DNA from: Pseudomonas yamanorum
Lineage (GTDB): Bacteria > Pseudomonadota > Gammaproteobacteria > Pseudomonadales > Pseudomonadaceae
Assembly (NCBI RefSeq): GCF_900105735.1
Contig: NZ_LT629793.1
Span: 5,146,001-5,210,000 of the forward strand
Direction of reading: 5' to 3'
Length of the DNA: 64,000 bases
Shown here: one piece after another, positions 23,812 to 33,052 of the stretch
Numbering within the stretch: position 1 is the stretch's first letter
Layout of the letters: each line of letters starts with the position of its first letter
The notes under the pieces: model-generated
Seen by the model: only the letters and a program-made list of their open reading frames with translations
Told to the model about the DNA's origin: nothing
Databases searched by the model: none
Translations under genes and position numbers: made by a program

Positions 23812-24744
23812 ATGGCCGGTGTAATGGATTCAGTGAACCAGCGCACACAGCTGGTGGGGCAGAATCGCCTGGAGTTGCTGCTGTTTCGTCTGGACGGCAA
23901 GCAGCTTTACGGGATTAACGTCTTTAAGGTTCGGGAAGTACTGCAGTGCCCCAAGCTGACAATCATGCCCAAGTCCAGCCCGGTGGTTTGCGGTGTGGCC
24001 AATATCCGTGGCGCGACCATCCCGATTCTTGACCTGGCCATGGCCACCGGCTCGTCGGGTTTGCAGGATCGCGAGAGTCCGTTCGTGATCATCACCGAGT
24101 ACAACACCAAGACCCAGGGTTTCCTGGTGCGCTCGGTGGAACGCATCGTCAACATGAACTGGGAAGAGATCCATCCGCCGCCCAAGGGCACCGGCCGCGA
24201 TCACTACCTCACGGCAGTGACGCGGGTCGACAACCAGTTGGTGGAAATCATCGACGTGGAGAAAATCCTCGCCGAAGTGGCTCCGACCTCGGAGGCAATA
24301 TCGGTGGGCGTGGTAGACGCCGAAACCGCGCACAAGGCGATCTCGCTGCGGGTGCTGACGGTGGACGACTCCTCGGTGGCGCGCAAACAGGTGTCCCGTT
24401 GCCTGCAGACGGTTGGCGTTGAAGTGGTGGCGCTCAATGACGGTCGACAGGCCCTGGATTACCTGCGCAAGCTGGTGGATGAGGGCAAGAAGCCGGAAGA
24501 AGAATTCCTGATGATGATTTCCGACATCGAGATGCCGGAAATGGACGGCTACACCCTCACGGCCGAGATACGCAACGACCCACGCATGCAAAAACTACAT
24601 ATCATCCTGCATACTTCGTTGTCGGGTGTATTCAATCAGGCGATGGTCAAGAAGGTCGGTGCCGATGACTTCCTGGCCAAATTCCGCCCTGATGACCTGG
24701 CATCCCGGGTAGTCGACCGGATCAAGGCAGCAGATCACGGCTAG
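23812..24744 (+). CDS. cheV: Chemotaxis coupling protein CheV
   Basis: 310 residues: an N-terminal CheW-like domain (about 15-165) that links receptors to CheA, and a C-terminal receiver (about 178-305) with the acceptor Asp in MMISDIEMPEMDGYTL and Lys in FLAKFRPDD. Phosphorylation of the receiver is thought to support adaptation. GGAGTCTGTGC precedes ATG 23812. cheR follows after 43 bases. Confidence 0.95.
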   Translation: MAGVMDSVNQRTQLVGQNRLELLLFRLDGKQLYGINVFKVREVLQCPKLTIMPKSSPVVCGVANIRGATIPILDLAMATGSSGLQDRESPFVIITEYNTKTQGFLVRSVERIVNMNWEEIHPPPKGTGRDHYLTAVTRVDNQLVEIIDVEKILAEVAPTSEAISVGVVDAETAHKAISLRVLTVDDSSVARKQVSRCLQTVGVEVVALNDGRQALDYLRKLVDEGKKPEEEFLMMISDIEMPEMDGYTLTAEIRNDPRMQKLHIILHTSLSGVFNQAMVKKVGADDFLAKFRPDDLASRVVDRIKAADHG

Positions 24745-24787
24745 GGGCCTTTTCCCTGGCGGTCACACGATTTAAGAGGCGGTATCA

Positions 24788-25615
24788 TTGTCTACGGGTA
24801 ATTTGGATTTCGAACAGTTCCGGGTCTTCCTGGAAAAAGCCTGTGGCATATTGCTCGGTGAAAACAAGCAGTACCTGGTATCCAGCCGTCTCAACAAACT
24901 GATGGAGCAGCAAGGCATCAAGTCCCTCGGGGAGTTGGTGCAACGGATCCAGGGTCAGCCGCGCAGCGGGCTCAAGGAGATGGTGGTCGATGCCATGACC
25001 ACCAACGAAACCTTGTGGTTTCGCGATACCTATCCGTTTGAAGTGCTCAAGAACAAGGTGCTGCCTGAGGCGATCAAGGCCGCACCGGGACAGCGCCTGC
25101 GCATCTGGTCGGCGGCCTGTTCGTCGGGGCAGGAACCGTATTCGATTTCGATGTCCATCGATGAGTTCGAGCGGACCAACATGGGCCAGTTGAAGGCCGG
25201 GGCGCAAATTGTGGCCACGGATTTGTCCGGCACCATGCTCACCAACTGCAAGACCGGTGAGTACGACAGCCTGGCATTGGGGCGGGGGTTGTCTCCGGAG
25301 CGCTTGCAGCGTTTCTTCGATCCTAAAGGCGCGGGGCGCTGGGCGGTCAAGGCGCCGATCAAGAGCCGGGTGGAGTTTCGCTCGTTCAATCTGCTGGACA
25401 GTTATGCCAGCCTGGGCAAGTTCGACATGGTGTTTTGCCGCAACGTGCTGATCTACTTCTCGGCCGAGGTGAAGAAGGACATTCTGTTGCGCATCCACGG
25501 TACCCTCAAGCGCGGTGGTTATCTGTTTCTGGGCGCTTCCGAGGCGCTGAACGGTTTGCCGGATCATTACCAGATGGTGCAGTGCAGTCCTGGGATCATT
25601 TACCAGGCCAAGTGA
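24788..25615 (+). CDS. cheR: Chemotaxis methyltransferase CheR
   Basis: Methylates glutamates of chemoreceptors using S-adenosylmethionine. 275 residues from a TTG start (24788, after AGAGGCGG): an N-terminal helical domain, then the SAM-binding fold with IWSAACSSGQEPYSI and the late segment DMVFCRNVLIYF. Full length for the family. Terminates at 25629. Confidence 0.95.
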   Translation: MSTGNLDFEQFRVFLEKACGILLGENKQYLVSSRLNKLMEQQGIKSLGELVQRIQGQPRSGLKEMVVDAMTTNETLWFRDTYPFEVLKNKVLPEAIKAAPGQRLRIWSAACSSGQEPYSISMSIDEFERTNMGQLKAGAQIVATDLSGTMLTNCKTGEYDSLALGRGLSPERLQRFFDPKGAGRWAVKAPIKSRVEFRSFNLLDSYASLGKFDMVFCRNVLIYFSAEVKKDILLRIHGTLKRGGYLFLGASEALNGLPDHYQMVQCSPGIIYQAK

Positions 25616-25628
25616 TGAATGCTTGAGC

Positions 25629-25662
25629 AAAAAAGGGAGGCCTGCACAGGCCTCCCTTTTTT
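25629..25662 (+). terminator. Terminator after cheR
   Basis: GGGAGGCCTG pairs with CAGGCCTCCC, followed by TTTTTT. Confidence 0.92.
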
Positions 25663-25687
25663 ATGGCCGCAAAGCGGCAAACCTTCA

Positions 25688-25735
25688 TTGCCGCTTTACT
25701 GGCGTTTCGCGGAAACCCTTTGCCGCTTTTCTGGC
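25688..25735 (+). repeat. Direct repeats upstream of the flgB promoter
   Basis: TTGCCGCTTTACTGGC at 25688-25703 and TTGCCGCTTTTCTGGC at 25720-25735: 15 of 16 bases match and the step is 32 bases, close to three helical turns. They lie about 70-115 bases before the -12 element, where an enhancer-binding protein would sit. Confidence 0.55.
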
Positions 25736-25788
25736 ATTGCCGCCGGCAATTGCCCCGCAAACCCTTGTAATACGGCCCTCAAAAGAAT

Positions 25789-25804
25789 TGGCATGCCGAT
25801 TGCT
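25789..25804 (+). promoter_or_regulatory. Sigma-54 promoter of flgBCDE
   Basis: TGGCATG-CCGA-TTGCT, one base from consensus. In P. aeruginosa this operon is RpoN- and FleR-dependent. Confidence 0.85.
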
Positions 25805-25849
25805 ATAACCCTGTTACGAAAAGCAGGTCAGTCCCTATAGGTCTCCGCC

Positions 25850-26257
25850 ATGAGCATCAGCTTCGATAAAGCGCTCGGTATCCACGAACAAGCCCTGGGC
25901 TTCCGCGCCCAGCGTGCCGAAGTCCTGGCCAACAACATCGCCAACGCCGACACCCCGAACTACAAGGCTCGGGACCTGGACTTCTCTGCCGTGCTCGCCG
26001 CACAGCAAGACAAGACCAAGAACGGCACCTTCGCCCTGAACATGACCAACAGCCGTCATATCGAAGCGCAAGGCCTGGGCAATGGTGACGAGTCGCTGCT
26101 GTATCGCACGCCGATGCAACCGTCGATCGACCAGAACACCGTGGACGCGCAACTGGAGCAATCGGCCTACGCCGAGAACTCGGTGAACTTCCAGGCCAGC
26201 TTCACCCTGCTCAACAGCAAATTCAAAGGGCTGATGTCAGCCCTGCGTGGAGAATAA
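25850..26257 (+). CDS. flgB: Flagellar proximal rod protein FlgB
   Basis: 135 residues. Has the rod-family N-terminal helix (LGFRAQRAEVLANNIANADTP) and pairs with FlgC, FlgF and FlgG to build the rod in the periplasm; exported by the flagellar type III system without a signal peptide. First gene of the sigma-54 unit. flgC starts 3 bases after its stop. Confidence 0.96.
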   Translation: MSISFDKALGIHEQALGFRAQRAEVLANNIANADTPNYKARDLDFSAVLAAQQDKTKNGTFALNMTNSRHIEAQGLGNGDESLLYRTPMQPSIDQNTVDAQLEQSAYAENSVNFQASFTLLNSKFKGLMSALRGE

Positions 26258-26260
26258 GCC

Positions 26261-26713
26261 ATGTCCCTCGCCAGTGTTTTCAATATTGCCGGTAGTGGCA
26301 TGAGCGCCCAGACCACGCGCCTCAACACCGTCGCCAGTAACATCGCCAACGCCGAGACCGTGTCTTCGAGCATTGACCAGACCTACCGTGCCCGGCACCC
26401 GGTGTTCGCCACCATGTTCCAGGGCGGCCAAGGCGGCCAGAGTGGTAGCGGCGATTCGCTGTTCCAGAACCAGGATGCCGCGGGCCAGGGCGTGCAGGTG
26501 CTCGGTGTGGTCGAAGACCAGAGCAACCTGGATGCCCGCTACGAGCCGAATCATCCCGCCGCTGATGCCAAAGGGTACGTGTACTACCCCAACGTCAACG
26601 TGGTCGAGGAAATGGCAGACATGATTTCCGCCAGCCGCTCGTTCCAGACCAACGCGGAAATGATGAACACCGCCAAAACCATGATGCAGAAGGTCCTGAC
26701 CCTGGGTCAGTGA
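26261..26713 (+). CDS. flgC: Flagellar proximal rod protein FlgC
   Basis: 150 residues with the paired terminal helices of axial proteins: ARLNTVASNIANAETVSSS-type N-terminus and the C-terminal NVNVVEEMADMISASRSFQT motif. Part of the rod next to FlgB. Translationally close to flgB and flgD. Confidence 0.96.
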   Translation: MSLASVFNIAGSGMSAQTTRLNTVASNIANAETVSSSIDQTYRARHPVFATMFQGGQGGQSGSGDSLFQNQDAAGQGVQVLGVVEDQSNLDARYEPNHPAADAKGYVYYPNVNVVEEMADMISASRSFQTNAEMMNTAKTMMQKVLTLGQ

Positions 26714-26729
26714 TAAGGGGCGCCAAATA

Positions 26730-27458
26730 ATGGCCATTGTTGATACCAGCTCGACGAACACCGCGGTCCAGGACCTTTTCAATTCCAAGGTCAAGACGGC
26801 GACAGATAACAGCAGCGTCGGCGACGCAGCCAAGTCGGCGACGGGCAACCAGTCGTTGGGCAAGGACGCGTTCCTGCAACTGCTGGTCACCCAGCTGAAA
26901 AACCAGAACCCGCTGTCGCCTCAGGACAACGGCGCGTTCGTGGCACAGCTGGCTCAGTTCAGCAGCCTGGAAGGCATCAACACCCTGAACGACTCGGTGA
27001 ATGCGATCTCCAGCAACTTCAGCTCTTCCCAGGCGCTGCAGGCGTCGTCGCTGGTGGGCCGCTCGGTGATCACCCAGACCGACAAGGCCATGGTCGACAC
27101 CAGCAAAAGCATGACCGGTTCCGTGGCGGTGACGGCGGCAACGGGCAACGTCTCGGTCAAGATCACCGACAAGGACGGCAACGTCGTTCGCACCATCGAC
27201 ATGGGCGCCCAGAGCGCCGGCAATTCCAGCTTTGTCTGGGACGGCAAGAACGATGCGGGCGAGACGGCGGCTCCCGGCACCTACACCTTCAATGCCACCA
27301 CCAAGAATGACAAGGGCGACTCGGTTGCCCTGCTCACCTCGCTGCCGGCAACGGTGACCAGCGTGACCCTGAGCCAGACCGGCGGCGAAATGCTGCTCAA
27401 CCTGGCGGGCGGCATGGGCAGTATCAAGCTGTCGCAAATTCAGACTATCGGTACATAG
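26730..27458 (+). CDS. flgD: Flagellar hook cap FlgD
   Basis: 242 residues. The N-terminal scaffold part includes KDAFLQLLVTQLKNQNPLSP and FVAQLAQFSSLEGI; the C-terminal half carries an Ig-like insert with FVWDGKNDAGETAAPGTYTF. FlgD caps the growing hook during FlgE addition. It stands between flgC and flgE, as usual. Confidence 0.96.
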   Translation: MAIVDTSSTNTAVQDLFNSKVKTATDNSSVGDAAKSATGNQSLGKDAFLQLLVTQLKNQNPLSPQDNGAFVAQLAQFSSLEGINTLNDSVNAISSNFSSSQALQASSLVGRSVITQTDKAMVDTSKSMTGSVAVTAATGNVSVKITDKDGNVVRTIDMGAQSAGNSSFVWDGKNDAGETAAPGTYTFNATTKNDKGDSVALLTSLPATVTSVTLSQTGGEMLLNLAGGMGSIKLSQIQTIGT

Positions 27459-27489
27459 AGCCGGCTAAATACGGCAAAAGGAGAGAACA

Positions 27490-28812
27490 ATGTCTTTTAA
27501 CATCGGCCTTAGCGGCCTCTATGCGGCCAACAAACAACTGGACGTGACCGGCAACAACATCGCCAACGTCGCGACCACCGGCTTCAAATCGTCCCGTGCC
27601 GAATTCTCGGATATCTACGCGGCGTCCAAGCTGGGCACCGGCCAGAACAGCATCGGCAACGGCGTAAACCTGGCGGCAGTGTCCCAGCAGTTCACCCAGG
27701 GTGACGTCAACAACAGCGGCGGCACGCTGGACATGGCGATCCAGGGCGGCGGCTTCTTCGTGCAGAAGGGCAGCGACGGTTCGCTGGAGTACACCCGTAA
27801 CGGTGCCTTCCGTGCCGACAAAGACGGCTACATCACCAACAACACCGGCACCTCGCGCCTGCAAGGCTACGCGGCGGACGCCGACGGCAACATCCAGAAG
27901 GGCGCCTTGACCGACCTTCAGCTCAACCTGTCGTACCTGCCGCCGAAGGCTTCGAGCAAGGTGGACTCCACCAGTAACCTGAACTCGTCCTCGCCGGTGA
28001 TCGACCAGACCAAGACCCCGTTTGATCCGACCAAGTCGGAGACCTTCACCACTCAATACTCCACCACGCTCTACGATACTCAGGGCAACGCGCATCCGAT
28101 GGTGCAGTACCTGGTGAAGACGGACTCCAACACGTGGAAGTCCTACACCCTGATCGATGGGCGCAATCCTGACGGCTCGCCGATCAGTGGCACCGGTACT
28201 GACGTCAAGGCACCTGTTGCCTCGACGCTGTCGTTTGACACCGCCGGCAAGCTCTCGGGCATCATCACCCCGCCAGCCACTGCTTCGAACACCACCCTGA
28301 CCATTTCCGACTGGAAGCCGGGCGCCCTGGTCAATGGTGTCTGGACGTCTAACGGCGCGGCCGCCAACACAGACGGCGTGGCCGTCAACATGGCGAACAT
28401 CACCCAGTTCAACTCGGCTACCTACCGCAACCCGCCCACCACCGACGGTTACGCCACCGGTCAAATCACCGGGCTGAAAATCGACGGCAGCGGTGTGTTG
28501 TTCGCCACTTTCAGCAACCAGCAGAGCAAGGCCATCGGCCAGCTCTCCCTGGCCAGCTTCAACAACGAGCAGGGCCTGCAGCCAGCGGGCGGCACCACCT
28601 GGAAAGAAACCTTCGCGTCGGGCCAGCCGGGTTTTGATACCCCGCAAGTCGGGACCCTGGGTTCGATCGTGGCCAACTCCCTGGAGAACTCCAACGTCAA
28701 CCTGACCAACGAGCTGGTGGACCTGATCAAGGCCCAGAGCAACTATCAGGCGAACGCCAAGACCATCTCCACCCAAAGCACCATCATGCAGACCATCATT
28801 CAGATGACCTGA
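27490..28812 (+). CDS. flgE: Flagellar hook protein FlgE
   Basis: 440 residues. N-terminal MSFNIGLSGLYAANKQLDVT, then GNNIANVATTGFKSSRAEF, and a C-terminal SNVNLTNELVDLIKAQSNYQ match the D0 helices of the hook; the Thr/Ser-rich middle is the variable outer domain. AAGGAG lies before ATG 27490. A terminator follows; flgF-L, next in many pseudomonads, are not here. Confidence 0.96.
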   Translation: MSFNIGLSGLYAANKQLDVTGNNIANVATTGFKSSRAEFSDIYAASKLGTGQNSIGNGVNLAAVSQQFTQGDVNNSGGTLDMAIQGGGFFVQKGSDGSLEYTRNGAFRADKDGYITNNTGTSRLQGYAADADGNIQKGALTDLQLNLSYLPPKASSKVDSTSNLNSSSPVIDQTKTPFDPTKSETFTTQYSTTLYDTQGNAHPMVQYLVKTDSNTWKSYTLIDGRNPDGSPISGTGTDVKAPVASTLSFDTAGKLSGIITPPATASNTTLTISDWKPGALVNGVWTSNGAAANTDGVAVNMANITQFNSATYRNPPTTDGYATGQITGLKIDGSGVLFATFSNQQSKAIGQLSLASFNNEQGLQPAGGTTWKETFASGQPGFDTPQVGTLGSIVANSLENSNVNLTNELVDLIKAQSNYQANAKTISTQSTIMQTIIQMT

Positions 28813-28840
28813 TGTTGTCGCCTTAAGCCGCATCACTGGA

Positions 28841-28869
28841 AAAGCCCCTCGGTCGAGGGGCTTTTTTTT
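28841..28869 (+). terminator. Terminator after flgE
   Basis: AAGCCCCTCG pairs with CGAGGGGCTT and runs into TTTTTTTT. Confidence 0.92.
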
Positions 28870-28984
28870 GCCTGTCGATTGTCCAGGGCAGTCACTGGAT
28901 GACATGGTTTTGGCGGAACGCCCTACGCCTGTTTTTCCACCTACGAAGCCAAGAAGGCTGAGGTCAACGGGTGGAGAGCAGGCT

Positions 28985-30061
28985 ATGGCGAGTGTGGCGG
29001 TTTCAGGTGGTGTCATCGGGGGCGCGGTTTTTTCAGGTCGGGGTGTTGCGACGTCGGATCCGCTGGGCGATGAAAAAAACAAGGGTGTTTCTAACGAGGA
29101 AACGCTCAAAAAACTGCTCACGGCGTTGGATGATGCCGAGAAAACCTCCAAGAGCCAGCTCGCGCAGGATCTGCGAGACAAGCTCAACGAAGTGCGAGGG
29201 GAGATCGGTGACGAGAAATTCAAGGAAATCCTCAGCAAGCTGATTGAAGAGGCTTCCGGGCAATGGCTTGAGTTCCTCAAACAATTGCTGAAGATATTGT
29301 TTCCGGACTCGGACGACACGCCGCCCTCTCCTGCGCCATCCCCGGCACCACCACCATCGCCTGGTGGTGGTGGTGGTGGTGGTGGGGCCAATAGAAATGA
29401 TTTTGGCCCCAGCGAGCCCATGAACAACAAGCCGCTGACCGAAGGTTCAAGGCATTTCAACTACAAGCCCGACAACAGCAATCCTGGAAAGAAGCCGGAC
29501 AATATCTGGAGTGGCTTCAGCCAGGGCCCTGATGGTAACTGCGTCACCGTTTCCGCGATAAAGGGGGCGATGATGCGTTACGGTCAGAAACCCACGGACG
29601 TTTTCAAGGAAGTGAAAGAGACGGGGGGCGGCTATCACGTGAAAATGCGTGACGGCTTCGAGCTTGATCTGTCTAAGAAGGACCTCGAGGATGCGGCCAA
29701 ATATGCACAATTTAAAGGCGATGATCCGGCGATGCTGACGGATGCCAATTTCATGTTCGCAGCGAGTGCCAAGCGTGCACAGATCGAAGGAAATGGTCTG
29801 GACGACAGGCCAGGTGAGGCGCAAAGAAGTTTTGCCCATGCGATGCAGAGCCTGAACAACGGCGAAATGCCCCACGAGGCGCTGGATCGCCTTGGGCTGA
29901 AGGGGCTCTATAGGAACTCTTCAAGCAGTGAGCTGGCGAGCGGCAAGCTGGGTGTCGTCGCCTATGATCGTCATTCAATGGCGGTGATTGGTGGGCAAGT
30001 CGAGTTGTGGGGGCGGCGAGGCGGCTCGCCAAAGCAGGGTATTGCGTACGCTTTTATTTAA
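28985..30061 (+). CDS. Secreted-looking protein with possible Cys-His protease domain
   Basis: 358 residues, not recognised by name. The start at ATG 28985 has GGAG 8 bases before it. Three parts: a charged, amphipathic helical N-terminal third (about 30-105), a linker PSPAPSPAPPPSPG with eight glycines (127-134), and a globular C-terminal half. That half holds GPDGNCVTVSAIKGAMMRYG (Cys186) and VAYDRHSMAVIGG (His330), the order and context of a papain-like catalytic pair, and ends GGSPKQGIAYAFI. No Sec signal; the flexible linker and lack of signal resemble type III effectors or toxin tips. It sits alone between flgE and nrdA with terminators on both sides. An effector or antibacterial toxin is possible; no immunity gene is seen. 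Confidence 0.8.
   Translation: MASVAVSGGVIGGAVFSGRGVATSDPLGDEKNKGVSNEETLKKLLTALDDAEKTSKSQLAQDLRDKLNEVRGEIGDEKFKEILSKLIEEASGQWLEFLKQLLKILFPDSDDTPPSPAPSPAPPPSPGGGGGGGGANRNDFGPSEPMNNKPLTEGSRHFNYKPDNSNPGKKPDNIWSGFSQGPDGNCVTVSAIKGAMMRYGQKPTDVFKEVKETGGGYHVKMRDGFELDLSKKDLEDAAKYAQFKGDDPAMLTDANFMFAASAKRAQIEGNGLDDRPGEAQRSFAHAMQSLNNGEMPHEALDRLGLKGLYRNSSSSELASGKLGVVAYDRHSMAVIGGQVELWGRRGGSPKQGIAYAFI
29363..29383 (+). repeat. GGT trinucleotide run coding for polyglycine
   Basis: Seven in-frame GGT codons (residues 127-133) followed by GGG. Strand slippage here would change the linker length by whole glycines without breaking the frame. Confidence 0.85.
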
Positions 30062-30075
30062 GGGCGATAAACGAA

Positions 30076-30119
30076 AAAAGCCCGATAAACCCTATGCAGT
30101 CGGGGTTTATCGGGCTTTT
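30076..30119. terminator. Bidirectional terminator between 30061 and nrdA
   Basis: A 17-bp stem, AAAAGCCCGATAAACCC with GGGTTTATCGGGCTTTT, serving both convergent genes. A second hairpin (TCCCGGGC/GCCCGGGA) follows at 30122-30145. Confidence 0.9.
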
Positions 30120-30154
30120 CAATCCCGGGCATTCAAGCCCGGGACCGGCTCAGC

Positions 30155-33052
30155 TTATTGGCAAGCTTCGCAATCCGGCTCGTCGATCGCGCAGGCTTTT
30201 GGCACTGGCGCTGGACCGGCAGGTGCGGCGAGAACCGAATCATCACCGTGGTTGCCGCCGCTGGAAACAGCGTTCAGCTTGCCGGTGTTGATGGTCGACT
30301 TCTCGGTGCTGGTGGCGGCCAGGGCACGGAGGTAGTAAGTGGTTTTCAGGCCACGGTACCAAGCCATGCGGTAGGTCACGTCCAGCTTCTTGCCCGATGC
30401 GCCGGCGATGTACAGGTTCAGCGATTGAGCCTGGTCGATCCACTTCTGGCGACGGCTGGCGGCGTCGACGATCCACTTGGTGTCCACTTCGAAGGCAGTC
30501 GCGTAGAGCTCTTTGAGTTCTTGCGGGATGCGCTCGATCTGCTGCACCGAACCATCGTAGTACTTCAGGTCGTTGATCATCACCGAGTCCCACAGGCCGC
30601 GGGCTTTCAGGTCGCGAACCAGGTACGGGTTGATCACGGTGAATTCGCCCGACAGGTTCGATTTCACATACAGGTTCTGGTAGGTCGGTTCGATCGACTG
30701 CGACACGCCAGTGATGTTGGCGATGGTGGCGGTCGGTGCGATGGCCATGATGTTGGAGTTACGAATGCCTTTCTGCACACGGGCACGTACCGGTGCCCAG
30801 TCCAGGGATTCGTTCAGGTCAACGTCGATGTACTTCTGGCCACGCTGCTCGATCAGGATCTGTTGCGAATCCAGCGGCAGGATGCCTTTGGACCACAGCG
30901 AACCCTGGAACGTCTCGTAGGCGCCGCGCTCGTCGGCCAGGTCGCAGGAAGCCTGGATCGCGTAATAGCTGACCGCTTCCATGGACTTGTCGGCGAACTC
31001 GACTGCAGCGTCCGAACCGTAAGGAATGTGCTGCAGGTACAGCGCGTCCTGGAAGCCCATGATGCCCAGGCCGACCGGACGGTGCTTGAAGTTGGAGTTC
31101 TGCGCCTGTGGTACCGAGTAGTAGTTGATGTCGATAACGTTATCGAGCATGCGAACGGCGGTGTTCACGGTGCGTTCCAGCTTGGCGGTGTCCAGCTTGC
31201 CGTTGACGATGTGGTTCGGCAGGTTGATCGAGCCCAGGTTGCAAACGGCGATCTCGTCCTTGTTGGTGTTCAAGGTGATCTCGGTGCACAGGTTCGAGCT
31301 GTGGACCACGCCCACGTGCTGCTGCGGGCTGCGCAGGTTGCACGGGTCTTTGAAGGTCAGCCATGGGTGGCCGGTTTCAAACAGCATGGACAGCATTTTG
31401 CGCCACAGGTCTTTGGCCTGGATGGTCTTGAACAGCTTGATCTTGCCTGGGTACTGGGACAGGGCTTCGTAGTACTCGTAACGCTCTTCGAAGGCCTTGC
31501 CGGTCAGGTCGTGCAGGTCGGGCACTTCGGATGGCGAGAACAGGGTCCAAGGGCCGTCATCGAAGACACGCTTCATGAACAGGTCTGGGATCCAGTTGGC
31601 GGTGTTCATGTCGTGGGTGCGACGACGATCATCACCGGTGTTCTTGCGCAGTTCGATGAACTCTTCGATGTCCATGTGCCAGGTTTCCAGGTAGGCACAC
31701 ACAGCGCCTTTGCGCTTGCCACCCTGGTTCACGGCTACAGCGGTGTCGTTCACTACTTTGAGGAACGGTACAACGCCTTGGGACTTGCCGTTGGTGCCCT
31801 TGATGTACGAACCCAGTGCACGCACCGGCGTCCAGTCGTTACCCAGGCCGCCCGCGAATTTGGACAGCATGGCGTTGTCGTGGATCGCGTGGTAGATGCC
31901 CGACAGGTCATCCGGTACGGTGGTCAGGTAGCAGCTGGACAGCTGTGGACGCAGGGTGCCGGCGTTGAACAGGGTCGGGGTCGACGACATGTAGTCGAAG
32001 GACGACAACAGGTTGTAGAACTCGATGGCACGGTCTTCTTTCTGCTTCTCTTCGATCGCCAGGCCCATGGCCACGCGCATGAAGAACACTTGCGGCAGTT
32101 CGAAGCGGATACCGTCCTTGTGGATGAAGTAACGGTCGTACAGGGTTTGCAGGCCCAGGTAGGTGAACTGCTGGTCGCGCTCGTGGTTGATCGCCTTGCC
32201 GAGTTTTTCCAGGTCGAAGGTGGCCAGGATCGGGTTCAGCAATTCGAATTCGATACCCTTGGCGATGTACGCCGGCAGGGCCTTGGCATACAGGTCGGCC
32301 ATCTCGTGGTGCGTGGCGCTGTCGGCGACGCCGAGGAAGCCCAGGCCTTCGGCACGCAGGGTGTCCATCAGCAGGCGCGCAGTCACGAACGAGTAGTTTG
32401 GCTCACGCTCAACCAGGGTACGGGCGGTCATCACCAGGGCGGTGTTGACGTCGGTCAGGGCCACGCCGTCGTACAGGTTCTTCAGGGTTTCGCGCTGGAT
32501 CAGGTCGCCATCGACTTCTTCCAGGCCTTCGCAGGCCTCGGTGATGATGGTGTTCAGGCGGCCCAGGTCCAGCGGTGCAAACGTACCGTCGGCCAGGGTG
32601 ATGCGGATCGACGGGTGAGCTTGTACGGCAGCTTCTTCAGCCGGGGAACGTACGGCACGTTCCTTGGCGCGGGAGTCACGGTAGATCACGTAGTCGCGGG
32701 CAACTTTCTGCTCGCCGGCACGCATCAGGGCCAGTTCGACCTGGTCCTGGATTTCTTCGATGTGGATGGTGCCGCCCGATGGCATGCGACGCTTGAACGT
32801 TGCGGTGACCTGTTCGGTCAGGCGCGCAACGGTGTCGTGGATGCGCGACGAGGCAGCAGCGGTGCCGCCTTCAACTGCAAGAAACGCTTTGGTGATCGCG
32901 ACGGTGATTTTGTCATCGGTGTAAGGAACGACAGTGCCGTTACGCTTGATCACACGCAGTTGGCCGGGCGCGGTGGCGGACAGATCCAGGTTCGAATCGG
33001 CGGCCTGCGGCACGGAGCCTTGCGGGTTCTCGCGAGTTGTGTCGGTTTGCAT
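30155..33052 (-). CDS. nrdA: Ribonucleotide reductase class Ia alpha subunit NrdA
   Basis: Reduces ribonucleoside diphosphates to deoxy forms, with NrdB supplying the tyrosyl radical. 965 residues from ATG 33052 (MQTDTTRENPQG, GGAGACAAC upstream). Two ATP-cone regulatory domains lie at the N-terminus (RVIKRNGTVVPYTDDKI near 38 and IRITLADGTFAPLDLGRL near 148), then the barrel with FNAGTLRPQLSSCYLT (redox Cys), the NLCTEI segment and the radical pathway, ending DEPDCEACQ with the redox CxxC. Two cones, as in P. aeruginosa, mean dATP control. nrdB is not in the window, within 160 bases downstream at least. A 730-base upstream stretch holds DnaA boxes. Confidence 0.97.
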   Translation of the reverse strand: MQTDTTRENPQGSVPQAADSNLDLSATAPGQLRVIKRNGTVVPYTDDKITVAITKAFLAVEGGTAAASSRIHDTVARLTEQVTATFKRRMPSGGTIHIEEIQDQVELALMRAGEQKVARDYVIYRDSRAKERAVRSPAEEAAVQAHPSIRITLADGTFAPLDLGRLNTIITEACEGLEEVDGDLIQRETLKNLYDGVALTDVNTALVMTARTLVEREPNYSFVTARLLMDTLRAEGLGFLGVADSATHHEMADLYAKALPAYIAKGIEFELLNPILATFDLEKLGKAINHERDQQFTYLGLQTLYDRYFIHKDGIRFELPQVFFMRVAMGLAIEEKQKEDRAIEFYNLLSSFDYMSSTPTLFNAGTLRPQLSSCYLTTVPDDLSGIYHAIHDNAMLSKFAGGLGNDWTPVRALGSYIKGTNGKSQGVVPFLKVVNDTAVAVNQGGKRKGAVCAYLETWHMDIEEFIELRKNTGDDRRRTHDMNTANWIPDLFMKRVFDDGPWTLFSPSEVPDLHDLTGKAFEERYEYYEALSQYPGKIKLFKTIQAKDLWRKMLSMLFETGHPWLTFKDPCNLRSPQQHVGVVHSSNLCTEITLNTNKDEIAVCNLGSINLPNHIVNGKLDTAKLERTVNTAVRMLDNVIDINYYSVPQAQNSNFKHRPVGLGIMGFQDALYLQHIPYGSDAAVEFADKSMEAVSYYAIQASCDLADERGAYETFQGSLWSKGILPLDSQQILIEQRGQKYIDVDLNESLDWAPVRARVQKGIRNSNIMAIAPTATIANITGVSQSIEPTYQNLYVKSNLSGEFTVINPYLVRDLKARGLWDSVMINDLKYYDGSVQQIERIPQELKELYATAFEVDTKWIVDAASRRQKWIDQAQSLNLYIAGASGKKLDVTYRMAWYRGLKTTYYLRALAATSTEKSTINTGKLNAVSSGGNHGDDSVLAAPAGPAPVPKACAIDEPDCEACQ

